The notes: a model not told the origin generated them from the letters alone. 64,000 bases of DNA from Agromyces sp. Marseille-P2726 (GCF_902809835.1 NZ_CADDWM010000010.1:124001-188000), one strand, 5' to 3'; counted from the first letter of the stretch, positions 24,690 to 34,929 are shown. Translations and numbers: made by a program.

Positions 24690-24827
24690 GATTCGCTCCT
24701 CCGTGTCCATGTCCACGGTCGCACCGCCCTCCGCCTCCCTGCACGGGGTTGACAGGCTCCGGGGCGAGTAGTGTGAGCCGCACGGGATGCCCGTGATCGC
24801 GGCATCCGTTCGCGAGAGGGGACCGCG

Positions 24828-24989
24828 ATGAGCAGGGACGGCAGCGAGTACGAGTACCCCGACGAGGCGGGGGATCCCGACGGCATGGGCACACTGCACG
24901 AGGGCACCGACGACGCCGCGGAGGAGACCGAGCGCGAGCTCGACCACTTCGCCATGGAGGACGAAGAGGACGACGACGTGGGCGTCTGA
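24828..24989 (+). CDS. Small highly acidic protein, 53 residues, function unknown
   Basis: Begins MSRDGSEYEYPDEAGD and ends in a run of Asp and Glu (EDEEDDDVGV). It has no cysteine and no membrane segment. GAGAGGGG precedes the ATG at a suitable distance. It lies just upstream of proS and divergent from another tiny acidic protein. No family is recognised; compositionally it resembles disordered proteins. Confidence 0.55.
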   Translation: MSRDGSEYEYPDEAGDPDGMGTLHEGTDDAAEETERELDHFAMEDEEDDDVGV

Positions 24990-25053
24990 CCGGGGCCGAC
25001 GCTGCGCCGCGGCACGGACGAGCCGAGGGCGGGCTCCCGAATAGAATCGTCGG

Positions 25054-26820
25054 GTGCCCACACGCCTCTCCAACTACTTCCTCCGTACGCTTCGCGAAGA
25101 CCCCGCCGACGCCGAGGTGGCCAGCCACCGCTTGCTCGTGCGAGCGGGCTACATCCGCCGTCAGGCTCCCGGAGTGTTCGCATGGCTGCCGATCGGCCTG
25201 CGCGTGAAGGCGAAGATCGAGCAGGTCATCCGCGAGGAGATGGCGGCCGCCGGCGCACACGAGGTGCACTTCCCGGCGCTGCTGCCACGCGAGCCGTACG
25301 AGGCGACCAACCGTTGGACGGAGTACGGCGACAACCTGTTCCGGCTGAAGGACCGCAAGGACGCCGACTACCTGCTGGCACCGACGCACGAGGAGGCCTT
25401 CACGCTGCTCGTGAAGGACCTGTACTCCTCGTACAAGGACCTGCCGCTCATGATCTACCAGATCCAGGACAAGTACCGCGACGAGGCACGTCCCCGCGCG
25501 GGGCTCCTGCGTGGCCGCGAGTTCACGATGAAGGACGCCTACTCGTTCGACGTCTCCGACGCCGGGCTCGACGCGAGCTACCAGGCGCAGCGCGACGCGT
25601 ACGAGCGCATCTTCGCGCGGCTCGGGCTCGACTACGTCATCGTCAAGGCGGATGCCGGGGCGATGGGCGGCTCGAAGAGCGAGGAGTTCCTGCACCCGAG
25701 CCCCGTCGGGGAGGACACGTTCGTGCGGTCGGCAGGCGGGTACGCCGCGAATGTCGAGGCCTTCACGACGGTCGCACCCGACCCCGTGCCGTTCGACGGA
25801 CTGCCGGAGCCCGCAGTGCTCGACTCCCCGAACACCCCGACGATCGCGACCCTCGTCGACCTTGCGAACGCCGAGTACCCGCGGCCCGACGGCCGCGCCT
25901 GGACCGCCGCCGACACCCTGAAGAACGTGGTGCTGGCACTCACCCACCTCGACGGCACCCGCGAAGTCGTCGTCGTGGGCATCCCCGGCGACCGCGAGAT
26001 CGAGCCGAAGCGGGTCGGCGTCGCGTTCGCCGCCGACGACGTGGAGGCGGCCACCGAGGCCGACTTCGCGAAGCACCCCGGCCTCGTGAAGGGCTACATC
26101 GGCCCGTGGTCGCCCGACGGTGCGGTGCTGGGCGAGGAGTCAGCCACCGGCATCCGATACTTCGTCGACCCTCGCGTCGTCGACGGCACCGAGTGGATCA
26201 CCGGAGCGAACCTCGACGAGAAGCACGTGTTCGGCCTCGTCGCCGGGCGCGACTTCACCGCCGACGGGGTCGTCGAGGCCGCCGACGTGCGCGAGGGCGA
26301 TCCCGCGCCAGACGGCTCGGGGCCGGTTCACCTCGCGCGCGGCGTCGAGATCGGCCACGTCTTCCAGCTCGGCCGCAAGTACGCCGACGCGCTGGGCCTG
26401 AAGGTGCTGGATGAGAACGGCAAGCTCGTCACCGTCACCATGGGGTCGTACGGCATCGGCGTCACGCGTATCCTCGCGATCATCGCCGAGGGGCACCACG
26501 ACGAGAAGGGCCTCGTGTGGCCGGCGGCCGTCGCGCCGTTCGACGTGCACGTGGTGGCGACCGGGAAGGACGACGCGGTGTTCGAGGCGGCCGAGCGGAT
26601 CTCGGCCGAGCTCGAGGCATCAGGACTCGATGTGCTCTACGACGACCGCCCCAAGGTCTCGCCGGGCGTGAAGTTCGGCGACGCCGAGCTGATCGGCGTG
26701 CCGAAGATCGTGATCGCCGGCAGGGGCGTGGCCGACGGCGACGTCGAGATCTGGGATCGTGCCACGGGCGAGCGCACCACGGTCCCCATCGACGGCGTGG
26801 TCGCCGCCCTGCAGGGCTGA
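25054..26820 (+). CDS. proS: Prolyl-tRNA synthetase
   Basis: Class II aminoacyl-tRNA synthetase of 588 residues, the bacterial type with an inserted editing (INS) domain between motifs 2 and 3 (about residues 225-390). Motif 1 lies near [15 protein letters not shown], motif 2 is [20 protein letters not shown], and motif 3 includes [10 protein letters not shown]. The C-terminal anticodon-binding domain follows ([12 protein letters not shown]). The GTG start follows TAGAAT (25042-25047) by six bases, so the message is probably leaderless. Confidence 0.97.
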   Translation: MPTRLSNYFLRTLREDPADAEVASHRLLVRAGYIRRQAPGVFAWLPIGLRVKAKIEQVIREEMAAAGAHEVHFPALLPREPYEATNRWTEYGDNLFRLKDRKDADYLLAPTHEEAFTLLVKDLYSSYKDLPLMIYQIQDKYRDEARPRAGLLRGREFTMKDAYSFDVSDAGLDASYQAQRDAYERIFARLGLDYVIVKADAGAMGGSKSEEFLHPSPVGEDTFVRSAGGYAANVEAFTTVAPDPVPFDGLPEPAVLDSPNTPTIATLVDLANAEYPRPDGRAWTAADTLKNVVLALTHLDGTREVVVVGIPGDREIEPKRVGVAFAADDVEAATEADFAKHPGLVKGYIGPWSPDGAVLGEESATGIRYFVDPRVVDGTEWITGANLDEKHVFGLVAGRDFTADGVVEAADVREGDPAPDGSGPVHLARGVEIGHVFQLGRKYADALGLKVLDENGKLVTVTMGSYGIGVTRILAIIAEGHHDEKGLVWPAAVAPFDVHVVATGKDDAVFEAAERISAELEASGLDVLYDDRPKVSPGVKFGDAELIGVPKIVIAGRGVADGDVEIWDRATGERTTVPIDGVVAALQG

Positions 26821-26823
26821 CCG

Positions 26824-27633
26824 TCAGAGTCGCTCGTACCGGGCGCGCGCGAAGCAGAAGAGGCCGTAGAGGATCAGGCCGGCTCCGACGAGCCAGAGGA
26901 TGACCTGGCCGAAGGGCAGCTCGGCGAGGGTCTTCAGCGCCGCGTCGAGCCCGCCCGCCTTGTCGGGATCGTGCGTGAGCGCCGCCAAGGCGAACAGCAC
27001 GCCCACGACGGCGACCGCGATGCCCTTGGCCACGTATCCGGCCGTGCCGAGCACGCGGATGCCGTCGCCCGCCTTGCCGGCGGGAAGCGACAGGTGCTGC
27101 TCGAAGTCCTTCCGGATCCCTCGCACGAAGAACGCGACGCCCACGCCGAGGACGACGAGGCCGACGAGGACGAGCAGTACGACGCCTCCCGGCGCCGCGA
27201 GCACACTCGCGCTGAGCGACGTCGTCGACTGCGACGAGTCCGACCTGCCGCCGAGCGCGTAGACGAGGGCCGTGGCCGCGATCGCGAAGTAGGCGATCGC
27301 CGTACCGACCTTCGTCACGCGATGGCCCCACCGTTTCTTCGCGTCGGAGTCCCGCTCGAGGAACGCCTCGACGATCTTCCAGATCCCGAGGGCCGCGAGT
27401 CCCAGCACGATCACCCAGAGCACGACGACGCCGAAGGGAACGCGCGCGATCTGCTCCATCGCTCCGCTCTGGTCGGCGCGACCGCCGCCCCCGCCGATCG
27501 CCACCGAGATGGCGATGGCGCCGATGACGACGTGCACGACTCCCAGCACGGCGTAGCCGACCCTGGCGAGCGTACGGAGCGCTCGCGAATCCCGGGCTGC
27601 ACCGGCGGTTGATCTGACGGTGTCCGAGCTCAT
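26824..27633 (-). CDS. DUF1206 domain-containing membrane protein
   Basis: A 269-residue protein built from three similar units, each a pair of hydrophobic helices (for example VGYAVLGVVHVVIGAIAISV, then GTAIAYFAIAATALVYALGG, then GTAGYVAKGIAVAVVGVLFA). This matches the triple-repeat DUF1206 family of unknown function. The ATG at 27633 is preceded by TAGCGT (27641-27646) at seven bases, which sets the start. A longer frame to 27810 would cross the nusA upstream region. It sits between proS and nusA on the opposite strand, where rimP is commonly found in other actinobacteria. Confidence 0.85.
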   Translation of the reverse strand: MSSDTVRSTAGAARDSRALRTLARVGYAVLGVVHVVIGAIAISVAIGGGGGRADQSGAMEQIARVPFGVVVLWVIVLGLAALGIWKIVEAFLERDSDAKKRWGHRVTKVGTAIAYFAIAATALVYALGGRSDSSQSTTSLSASVLAAPGGVVLLVLVGLVVLGVGVAFFVRGIRKDFEQHLSLPAGKAGDGIRVLGTAGYVAKGIAVAVVGVLFALAALTHDPDKAGGLDAALKTLAELPFGQVILWLVGAGLILYGLFCFARARYERL

Positions 27634-27836
27634 GCCGCACACGCTAGCGACGAGCGCTCGCAGATGCCGCCCCCTTGCGCGGGCCCGGTCTGCGGCACTA
27701 TGGCGGCGGGGATGCCGCGGCATCCGTCGCCCTGATCGCCGCGCCGACGCGGCGATCCGGTGGGGAAATCCGGTACGGTAGAGAGTCGTCCGCACGAGGG
27801 GAAGCGGCACTGAGAGCTGAATAGAGGAGGCCGGCG

Positions 27837-28835
27837 ATGGACATCGACCTCAGCGTGCTTCGCATGATGGAGCGCGAGAAGGAGATCCCGTTCGATGAAC
27901 TGGTGGAGATCATCGAGCAGGCGATCCTCATGGCCTACTTGAAGCACACCAATCCCGGTCAGCACGGTCACGCGAACCCCTCGGGTGCCCGTGCACACCT
28001 CGACCGCAAGACCGGTCACGTGTCGGTGTACGTGCCCGAGCTCGATGAAGAGGGCAACGTCATCGGCGAGGTCGAGGACAGCCCCAGCGACTTCGGGCGC
28101 ATCGCCGCCTTCGCCGCCAAGCAGGTCATCAACCAGCGCCTGCGCGATCTCGCCGACGACGCCGTGCTCGGCGAGTTCCGTGGGCGCGAGGGCGACATCG
28201 TGGCCGGCATCATCCAGCAGGGGCCGAACCCGCGCATGGTGCACATCGACCTCGGCAGCGTCGAGGCGATCCTGCCGCCCGAGGAGCAGGTGCCCGGCGA
28301 GGAGTACCCGCACGGTCAGCGCATCCGCGTGTACGTCACGAGCGTCTCGAAGGGTCAGAAGGGCCCGTCGATCACCGTCTCCCGCACCCATCCGGCGCTG
28401 GTCCGCAAGCTGTTCGCACTCGAGGTCCCCGAGATCGCGTCGGGCGTCGTCGAGATCGTGTCGCTCGCCCGCGAGGCCGGTCACCGCACGAAGATCGCCG
28501 TGCGCGCGAACCAGCCGGGCGTGAACGCCAAGGGCGCAGCCATCGGCGAGCTCGGCCAGCGTGTCCGAGCCGTCACCGCCGAGCTCGGCAACGAGAAGAT
28601 CGACATCGTCGACTGGAACGACGATCTCGCGACCTTCGTCGCGAGCGCCCTGTCGCCCGCCAAGGTGACGAGCGCGTACGTCATCGACGAGTCGACGCGC
28701 GCGGTACGCGCCCTCGTGCCCGACTACCAGCTGTCGCTCGCGATCGGCAAGGAGGGCCAGAACGCGCGCCTCGCGGCGAAGCTCACCGGTGCGAAGATCG
28801 ACATCCAGCCCGACTCGATCCTCGAGTCCAACTGA
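27837..28835 (+). CDS. nusA: Transcription termination/antitermination protein NusA
   Basis: RNA polymerase-associated factor of 332 residues. It has an N-terminal polymerase-binding domain, an S1 RNA-binding domain (about 130-200) and two KH domains (the second with YQLSLAIGKEGQNARLAAKLTG). The extra acidic repeats of proteobacterial NusA are absent, as expected for actinobacteria. GAGGAGG lies eight bases upstream of the ATG. The upstream neighbour is not rimP, so nusA must use a promoter within 27634-27836. Confidence 0.96.
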   Translation: MDIDLSVLRMMEREKEIPFDELVEIIEQAILMAYLKHTNPGQHGHANPSGARAHLDRKTGHVSVYVPELDEEGNVIGEVEDSPSDFGRIAAFAAKQVINQRLRDLADDAVLGEFRGREGDIVAGIIQQGPNPRMVHIDLGSVEAILPPEEQVPGEEYPHGQRIRVYVTSVSKGQKGPSITVSRTHPALVRKLFALEVPEIASGVVEIVSLAREAGHRTKIAVRANQPGVNAKGAAIGELGQRVRAVTAELGNEKIDIVDWNDDLATFVASALSPAKVTSAYVIDESTRAVRALVPDYQLSLAIGKEGQNARLAAKLTGAKIDIQPDSILESN

Positions 28836-28879
28836 GTCCTCGACCTGCGGCGACCGGGGCCACAGCCCGGAGGTGTAGG

Positions 28880-29125
28880 ATGGAACCCGTCAGAACGTGC
28901 ATCGGATGCCGTTCGCGCGCCCCGCGGTCCTCGCTTCTGAGGGTCGTCTCCCAGAGTTCCCACGTCGTGGCCGATGCCTCGGCTGTGCTTCCGGGCAGAG
29001 GTGCGTGGCTGCATCCGACGCTCGAGTGCTACCGACTCGCCGTGCGGCGACGCGCCTTCGGACGCGCGCTCCGCATCCGCGGCGAGGTGGACACCAGCAA
29101 CGTAGAGAACAGGCTGAACGGCTAA
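28880..29125 (+). CDS. ylxR: YlxR family RNA-binding protein (DUF448)
   Basis: An 81-residue basic protein starting MEPVRTCIGCRSRAPRSSLLR, the YlxR signature with its CxxC pair. The conserved GRGAWLHP segment follows near residue 40. It lies between nusA and infB, as in most Gram-positive bacteria. YlxR proteins are nucleoid- or RNA-associated; a link to RNase P has been reported for some members (from memory). Confidence 0.9.
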   Translation: MEPVRTCIGCRSRAPRSSLLRVVSQSSHVVADASAVLPGRGAWLHPTLECYRLAVRRRAFGRALRIRGEVDTSNVENRLNG

Positions 29126-29210
29126 TGGACAACTCATGAGCGGCTCGAAATGAGACCCGTCCGCCATTGATGGTCCCCCTGTTTCGGGGAGGGCCCGGAA
29201 CAGGAGAGAA

Positions 29211-31955
29211 GTGGCTGCCAAACCACGCGTACACGAGATCGCATCCGAACTCGGTGTCGACAGCAAGATCGCCCTTGAGAAGCTCAAGGAGATGGGCGAA
29301 TACGTCAAGGGACCTTCGTCGTCCATCGAACCTCCCGTCGCCCGTCGGCTGAGGGCCGCGCTCGAGGCCGACGGGGCCGGTGCCAAGGCGGCGACGGCCA
29401 CGGCCGAGAAGCCCGCTGCGAAGGCCGCGGCGAAGCCCGGTCCCAAGCCCGCGCCCAAGCCCGCCGAGCAGGCTCCCGCCGCTCCGGCCGAGGCTCCCAA
29501 GCCCGCCGACGCCCCGCTGAGCGTGGCCGAGCGCCAGGCCCAGGCCGAAGAGAAGGCGGCGCAGGCCGCCGCGGCCAAGCCGGCCGAGGCTCCCGCGGCT
29601 CCCGCCGCATCGGATGTCGCGAAGCCCGCCCCGAAGCCCGGAGCCGCGATTCCGCGTCCGGCTCCGCGGCCCGGTGGCCCGCGCCCCGGCAACAACCCGT
29701 TCTCCAGCTCGCAGGGCATGGGCCAGCGCCCCGCCCAGCCGCGCCCGGGTAACAACCCCTTCTCGAGCTCGCAGGGCATGGGCCAGCGACCGACGCCCGG
29801 CAACATCCCGCGTCCGCAGGCGCCGCGTCCTGGTTCCCCGCGTCCCGGCGCACCACGTCCCGGCGGCGCAGGCCGTCCCGGTGGCGGCGGCTTCCAGCGT
29901 CCGGGCGGCGGCGGCGCAGGCGCCGGGCGCCCCGGCGGCGGGGGGTTCCAGCGTCCCGGTGGCGGTTTCGGCGGCCCGCGTCCGGCGGGCGGCGGCGGCC
30001 GCGGTCGCGGTCCGGGCGGCGGCACGGCCGGCGCGTTCGGTCGTGGCGGCGGCAAGAGCAAGGCCCGCAAGTCGAAGCGCACGAAGCGGCAGGAATTCGA
30101 GATGCGGGAGGCGCCGTCGCTCGGCGGCGTGAGCGTTCCCCGCGGCGATGGCAACACCGTCATCCGACTCCGCCGTGGTGCATCCATCTCCGACTTCGCC
30201 GACAAGATCGATGCCAACCCCGGCTCGCTCGTCACCGTCCTGTTCCACCTCGGTGAGATGGCGACGGCCACCGAGTCGCTCGACGAGGCGACGTTCGAGG
30301 TACTCGGCGCCGAGCTGGGCTACAAGATCCAGGTCGTCTCGCCCGAAGACGAAGACAAGGAGCTCCTCGAGGGCTTCGACATCGACCTCGACCAGGAGCT
30401 CGAGGACGAGTCCGATGCAGACCTCGTGGCACGTCCGCCCGTCGTCACCGTCATGGGCCACGTCGACCACGGTAAGACGCGCCTCCTCGACGCGATCCGC
30501 AACGCGAACGTCGTCGCGGCCGAGGCCGGCGGCATCACCCAGCACATCGGCGCGTACCAGGTGCACACCGAGCACGAGGGCACCGATCGCGCGATCACCT
30601 TCATCGACACCCCCGGTCACGAGGCGTTCACCGCCATGCGTGCCCGTGGTGCCCAGGTGACCGACATCGCGATCCTCGTGGTCGCGGCCGACGACGGCAT
30701 CATGCCGCAGACGATCGAGGCGCTGAACCACGCCCAGTCGGCCGACGTGCCGATCGTGGTCGCGGTGAACAAGATCGACAAGCCCGAGGCGAACCCGGCG
30801 AAGGTGCGCCAGCAGCTCACCGAGTTCGGCCTCGTGGCCGAGGAGTACGGCGGCGACGTCATGTTCGTCGACGTCTCGGCGCGCGAGGGCATCGGCATCC
30901 AGGAGCTGCTCGACGCGGTGCTCCTCACCGCCGACGCCGGGCTCGACCTGCGAGCGAACCCCGACAAGGACGCCCGCGGTGTCGCCATCGAGGCGAAGCT
31001 CGACAAGGGCCGCGGTGCGGTGGCGACGGTGCTCATCCAGTCGGGCACGCTCCGTGTCGGCGATGCGATCGTCACGGGCACGGCCTACGGGCGTGTGCGC
31101 GCGATGGCCGACGAGAACGGCGCACCCGTGACCGAGGCGCTCCCGTCGCGTCCGGTGCAGGTGCAGGGCCTCTCGAGCGTTCCGCGCGCGGGTGACACCT
31201 TCCTCGTCACCGAGGAGGACCGCACGGCCCGCCAGATCGCCGAGAAGCGCGAAGCGGCCGAGCGCAACGCCCAGCTTGCGAAGGCTCGCAAGCGCATCTC
31301 GCTCGAGGACTTCACCCGTGCGCTCGAAGAGGGCAAGGTCGAGGCGCTCAACCTCATCATCAAGGGCGACGTGTCGGGTGCCGTGGAGGCGCTCGAGGAG
31401 TCGCTCATGAAGATCGAGGTCGACGAGTCGGTGCAGCTGCGCATCCTCCACCGCGGTGTGGGCGCCATCACCGAGAGCGACATCGACCTCGCCACGATCG
31501 ACGACGCGATCGTCATCGGGTTCAACGTGCGTCCCGATGTGAAGGCGCGCGAACGCGCCGCCCGCGAGGGCGTCGACGTGCGCTTCTACTCGGTCATCTA
31601 CAACGCCATCGACGACATCGAGAACTCGCTGAAGGGCATGCTGAAGCCCGAGTTCGAAGAGGTGCAGTCGGGTGTCGCCGAGATCCGCGAGGTGTTCCGT
31701 TCCTCCAAGTTCGGCAACATCGCCGGTGTGGTGGTGCGTTCGGGAACGATCACCCGCAACGCCAAGGCTCGCGTCATCCGCGATGGCGTCGTCGTCGGCG
31801 ACAACCTCGCCATCGAGTCGCTTCGCCGATTCAAGGACGATGTCACCGAGGTCCGCACCGACTTCGAGGCGGGTATCGGCCTCGGCAAGTACAACGACAT
31901 CCAGGTCGGCGACGAGATCGAGACGATCGAGCTGCGCGAGAAGCCTCGCGTCTAG
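29211..31955 (+). CDS. infB: Translation initiation factor IF-2
   Basis: GTPase of 914 residues that brings initiator tRNA to the ribosome. An N-terminal helix domain is followed by a long Ala/Pro/Gly-rich linker to about residue 290. The G domain has G1 GHVDHGKT (416-423), DTPGHE and NKID, and is followed by domains II, III and the C-terminal tRNA-binding domain. The linker contains a 20-residue tandem duplication (29680-29799). The GTG start has AGGAGAG upstream. Confidence 0.97.
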   Translation: MAAKPRVHEIASELGVDSKIALEKLKEMGEYVKGPSSSIEPPVARRLRAALEADGAGAKAATATAEKPAAKAAAKPGPKPAPKPAEQAPAAPAEAPKPADAPLSVAERQAQAEEKAAQAAAAKPAEAPAAPAASDVAKPAPKPGAAIPRPAPRPGGPRPGNNPFSSSQGMGQRPAQPRPGNNPFSSSQGMGQRPTPGNIPRPQAPRPGSPRPGAPRPGGAGRPGGGGFQRPGGGGAGAGRPGGGGFQRPGGGFGGPRPAGGGGRGRGPGGGTAGAFGRGGGKSKARKSKRTKRQEFEMREAPSLGGVSVPRGDGNTVIRLRRGASISDFADKIDANPGSLVTVLFHLGEMATATESLDEATFEVLGAELGYKIQVVSPEDEDKELLEGFDIDLDQELEDESDADLVARPPVVTVMGHVDHGKTRLLDAIRNANVVAAEAGGITQHIGAYQVHTEHEGTDRAITFIDTPGHEAFTAMRARGAQVTDIAILVVAADDGIMPQTIEALNHAQSADVPIVVAVNKIDKPEANPAKVRQQLTEFGLVAEEYGGDVMFVDVSAREGIGIQELLDAVLLTADAGLDLRANPDKDARGVAIEAKLDKGRGAVATVLIQSGTLRVGDAIVTGTAYGRVRAMADENGAPVTEALPSRPVQVQGLSSVPRAGDTFLVTEEDRTARQIAEKREAAERNAQLAKARKRISLEDFTRALEEGKVEALNLIIKGDVSGAVEALEESLMKIEVDESVQLRILHRGVGAITESDIDLATIDDAIVIGFNVRPDVKARERAAREGVDVRFYSVIYNAIDDIENSLKGMLKPEFEEVQSGVAEIREVFRSSKFGNIAGVVVRSGTITRNAKARVIRDGVVVGDNLAIESLRRFKDDVTEVRTDFEAGIGLGKYNDIQVGDEIETIELREKPRV
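29680..29799 (+). repeat. Two 60-base tandem units in the infB linker
   Basis: The segment encoding [17 protein letters not shown] occurs twice with a 60-base period. Silent and a few replacement differences separate the copies, so the duplication is not brand new. Confidence 0.75.
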
Positions 31956-31967
31956 TTTCCCCGTGGA

Positions 31968-32049
31968 CGGGGCCTCCGGATCTTCCCTTCGGGTGAAGAG
32001 CGGGGGCCCCTTCACCCCGATTCACCCGAAGGGAAGATCCGAAGCCCCG
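31968..32049 (+). repeat. Very long hairpin in the infB-rbfA gap
   Basis: Bases 31977-31997 pair perfectly with 32021-32041 (21 pairs), and the stem extends with one bulge and one mismatch to 31968/32049. The 23-base loop is G- and C-rich. No T-tract follows. It could be a terminator, a processing stem or a mobile palindromic repeat that landed here. Confidence 0.75.
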
Positions 32050-32101
32050 CGGGTCGAGCAACGCTTCTCGCTTACTCGATCTGGGGGAGAGGGAGGACAA
32101 C

Positions 32102-32608
32102 ATGGCGGATCCGGCACGGGCCAGGAAGCTGGCCGACCGCATCAAGGAGATCGTCGCGCGCAGGCTCGACAAGGGACTGCGCGACCCGCGCCTCGGGTTC
32201 GTGACGATCACCGACGTCCGCGTCACGGGCGACCTGCAGCACGCGAGCATCTTCTACACCGTGTACGGCAGCGAGCAGGAACGGCGCGACTCGGCGCTCG
32301 CACTGAAGGCCGCCACCGGCATGCTTCGCAGCGAAGTCGGTCGCAACATCACCGCGCGCCTGACGCCCTCGATCGAGTTCATCCTCGACGCGATCCCCGA
32401 GAACGCGGAGCACATCGAGTCGCTCCTGCGCGAGGCGCGCACTCGCGATGCTGAGACGAGCATGCTCGCCTCGAACGCGACGTATGCCGGAGACGCCGAC
32501 CCGTACGTCAAGCCACGCGACCTCGACGAGGAGGACGACGACGTCGACGAGCTCGACGACGACGCATCCGACCTCTCCGACGACGCGGAGCTCGGCGGCC
32601 CCCGCTGA
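32102..32608 (+). CDS. rbfA: 30S ribosome-binding factor A
   Basis: Ribosome maturation factor of 168 residues with the type II KH-like fold. It starts MADPARARKLADRIKEIVAR and includes DPRLGFVTITDVRVTGDLQHA. The last 45 residues are a strongly acidic tail (Asp/Glu clusters), longer than in enterobacterial RbfA but common in actinobacteria. GAGGGAGG precedes the ATG. It is separated from infB by an unusually long hairpin-containing gap. Confidence 0.95.
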   Translation: MADPARARKLADRIKEIVARRLDKGLRDPRLGFVTITDVRVTGDLQHASIFYTVYGSEQERRDSALALKAATGMLRSEVGRNITARLTPSIEFILDAIPENAEHIESLLREARTRDAETSMLASNATYAGDADPYVKPRDLDEEDDDVDELDDDASDLSDDAELGGPR

Positions 32609-32664
32609 GGCATCCGCTCACCAGCGAGCCAAGCAAGGCCGCGTGTCGGGTAGGCCAGTCGTCG

Positions 32665-32886
32665 TCACCAGGTCAGTTCGACCTCCAGCTCGTTGTCGCC
32701 CTCGTCGCCGACCTCCACCTCCACCTTGAGGTCGACCTCGTCGGGGATGCGGACGGTGATGCGTCGCCCCGCCCGATAGAACTCGACCGAGTTGTTCTTC
32801 GCCATGGCGTCGGCGAGGGTGCGGAGCGTGGCGGCGGCCTCCTCGCGGCTCATGCGCCGGGTGTCGTCGATGTCGAACAGTTCCAT
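32665..32886 (-). CDS. Amphi-Trp domain-containing protein
   Basis: A 73-residue protein matching the amphi-Trp family: MELFDIDDTRRMSREEAAAT at the start, SVEFYRAGRRITVRIPDEV in the middle and the terminal Trp in EVELTW. The domain is often duplicated or fused in other proteins, and its function is unknown. The start ATG 32886 has AGGAGGGAG upstream; the frame upstream to 33042 is unsupported. The gap 32887-33038 behind it shows no feature beyond this gene's promoter region. Confidence 0.85.
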   Translation of the reverse strand: MELFDIDDTRRMSREEAAATLRTLADAMAKNNSVEFYRAGRRITVRIPDEVDLKVEVEVGDEGDNELEVELTW

Positions 32887-33038
32887 GGTGTCTCCCTCCT
32901 GTCGTCTCGACCGTAGCGACCTCTGCCCACCCCCGCACGAGCATTCCGGCCGGACCCCGACGTGCGGGGTCCGGCGATCCTTCGAGCACCACCTCGTCCC
33001 ATCGATGCCGCGACCGCACCTCCGACCGGCGGCGCCGA

Positions 33039-33992
33039 TCATCCGGGCGTACTGCCAGGCGCCGAGCCACGGGAACGACGGCCGAGCAGGTCGTCTTCGA
33101 CGGCGGCGATGCGCGCCCGCATCGCCTCGATGAACGCGAGCACGGTGGGCTGGCGTAGCGCCTCGGGTCGCGAGACGAGCCAGTACGGCAGGCGCGTGTC
33201 GATCTCCTCGGGGAAGAGGCGCACGAGGTCGTCGTGCCGGTCGGCGAGGAACGCGGGCAGCAGCCCGAACCCGGCGCCGGCGCGCGTCGCGTCGACGTGC
33301 ACGTACACGTTCGTGCTCGACACGGCGTCGACCATCTCGGGCGTCGCGCGGCGCGCATCGTCGAGGGCGTCGACCTGCAGCATCGACTCGATGAAGTACA
33401 CGAGTGGAGCGCCCTCGAGTGCGGCAGGGGAGTCGGGCGCCCCGTTGCGGTCGAGGAACTCGCGACTCGCGTAGATTCCGAGCGCGTAGTCCGCGAGGTG
33501 GGTGGTCTCGCCGCGCTTCACGTGGGGGCGACCCACGACCACCTCGAGGTCGACGCCGACCCGCTGCTGGGCCGCACGTCGCGTGGCGGCGACGATCTCG
33601 AGCGAGACGTCGGGATGCTCCCGGCGCACGGCGACGATCGCGGGTGCCGCGATGAACCCGCTGAATCCATCGGTCGCCGACAGTCGTACGACGCCCGACA
33701 GTCGCGGCGCCTCGGGCGCCAGCGATCCCAGCGCCCGCTCGACACCCTCGGCAGCCATGATCGCGTGCTCACCCAGCGGGGTGAGCACCCACCCGGCGGC
33801 GCCACGAGCGAGCACCCGACCGCCCAGCGCATCCTCGAGCGACCCGATCCGCCTGGCGATCGTCGTGTGGTTGAGCCCCAGCTCGGACGCCGCCGCCGTG
33901 TACCGGCCCGCTCGTGCGACGGCGAGCAGCACGAGGAGGTCGTCGGGGCTCGGACGGCGCCCCGGCAGCGGCGTGACGGTCATCCTCTGCAT
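33039..33992 (-). CDS. LysR family transcriptional regulator
   Basis: A 317-residue regulator with an N-terminal winged helix (about 10-70; RPSPDDLLVLLAVARAGRYT and GLNHTTIARRIGSLEDALGG) and a LysR substrate-binding domain. The start is ATG 33992 or 33983 (MTVTPL); neither has a strong binding site. There is no divergent partner gene, since it runs in the same direction as mutY upstream, so its target cannot be guessed from position. Confidence 0.88.
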   Translation of the reverse strand: MQRMTVTPLPGRRPSPDDLLVLLAVARAGRYTAAASELGLNHTTIARRIGSLEDALGGRVLARGAAGWVLTPLGEHAIMAAEGVERALGSLAPEAPRLSGVVRLSATDGFSGFIAAPAIVAVRREHPDVSLEIVAATRRAAQQRVGVDLEVVVGRPHVKRGETTHLADYALGIYASREFLDRNGAPDSPAALEGAPLVYFIESMLQVDALDDARRATPEMVDAVSSTNVYVHVDATRAGAGFGLLPAFLADRHDDLVRLFPEEIDTRLPYWLVSRPEALRQPTVLAFIEAMRARIAAVEDDLLGRRSRGSAPGSTPG

Positions 33993-34038
33993 ACTGACAC
34001 ACTCGTGCACGGCCGTCGCCGGCGCTCGGGCACCGCGG

Positions 34039-34929
34039 TCAGGAGTCGGGCAACGCCAGTGCGCCGTCGGCGTCGACGACGACGAGCCCGTCGGCCAGGA
34101 GGCTCGTGATCGCACGCTCGAGCTGCGCGGCATCGGTCCATGCGCCGGCCAGCTCGTCGCGCCCGACCGGGTGATGCGAGCCGCGCAGCTCGCGCATGAC
34201 GAGGCCGCGCACCTGCCGGTCGGAGCCCTCGTAACGAGCCTGCCGGGCGCGCCGGGGTCCGTCGTGGGGCGGGTATCCGGCCAGACGCCACGCGCACCGC
34301 TTCGCGATCGGGCAGGCGGCGCACCGCGGCGTGCGTGCGGTGCAGACGGTCGCGCCGAGCTCCATCGCGGCTGCGTTGAACACGCGCGCCGCGGCATCCG
34401 ACTCCGGAAGCACCGCCGACATCGCCGCGAGGTCGCGCGACGTCGACGGCGGGCCGGGCTGCGCCTGCCCCGCGACGGCGCGGGCGAGCACGCGGCGGGT
34501 GTTCGTGTCGACCACCGGATGCCGCCTTCCGAATGCGAATGCGGCCACCGCCCGCGCCGTGTACGGACCCACGCCCTGCAGGGCGAGGAGATCGTCGAGT
34601 TCCTCGGGCACCTCGCCGTGGTGCCGCTCGACGATCTCAACGGCGGCACGGTGCAGCCACAGGGCTCGCCGGGGATACCCGAGCCGGCCCCAGGCGCGCA
34701 CCGCCTCCGACGCCGGCTCCGACGCGAGCGCCGCGGGCGTCGGCCAGCGCGCGATCCACGCCTCCCAGGACGGCACGACGCGCGCGACCTGGGTCTGCTG
34801 CAGCATGAACTCGCTGACCAGCACCGCCCACGGCGACACCTCGGCGGCACGCCACGGCAGCGGCCGCGCGGCATCCGCGAACCAGGCGTTCAGGTCGCTG
34901 GCGAGGTCGGCGGTGGGCTGGCTCGGCAT
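34039..34929 (-). CDS. mutY: A/G-specific adenine glycosylase
   Basis: DNA repair enzyme of 296 residues that removes adenine opposite 8-oxoguanine. It shows SEFMLQQTQVARV (catalytic Glu in the first helix), the helix-hairpin-helix LQGVGPYTARAVAAFAF, VVDTNTRRVL, and the 4Fe-4S ligands in CTARTPRCAACPIAKRC. The C-terminal MutT-like recognition domain of E. coli MutY is replaced by a short helix-rich tail, as in related actinobacteria. TAGGGT (34936-34941), six bases from the ATG, gives a leaderless-type start with GGAGGA between. Confidence 0.93.
   Translation of the reverse strand: MPSQPTADLASDLNAWFADAARPLPWRAAEVSPWAVLVSEFMLQQTQVARVVPSWEAWIARWPTPAALASEPASEAVRAWGRLGYPRRALWLHRAAVEIVERHHGEVPEELDDLLALQGVGPYTARAVAAFAFGRRHPVVDTNTRRVLARAVAGQAQPGPPSTSRDLAAMSAVLPESDAAARVFNAAAMELGATVCTARTPRCAACPIAKRCAWRLAGYPPHDGPRRARQARYEGSDRQVRGLVMRELRGSHHPVGRDELAGAWTDAAQLERAITSLLADGLVVVDADGALALPDS

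Noticed and set aside
24749-24774. TTGACA with TAGTGT as a promoter for the 53-residue gene
   Set aside because: The spacing is 14 bases, too short for a normal promoter; the TTGACA may be chance.
28890-32015. A 1041-codon open frame on the minus strand opposite infB and ylxR
   Set aside because: It is a mirror of GC-rich coding sequence: its composition is His/Arg/Val repeats typical of antisense frames, and the plus strand encodes unmistakable IF-2 and YlxR.
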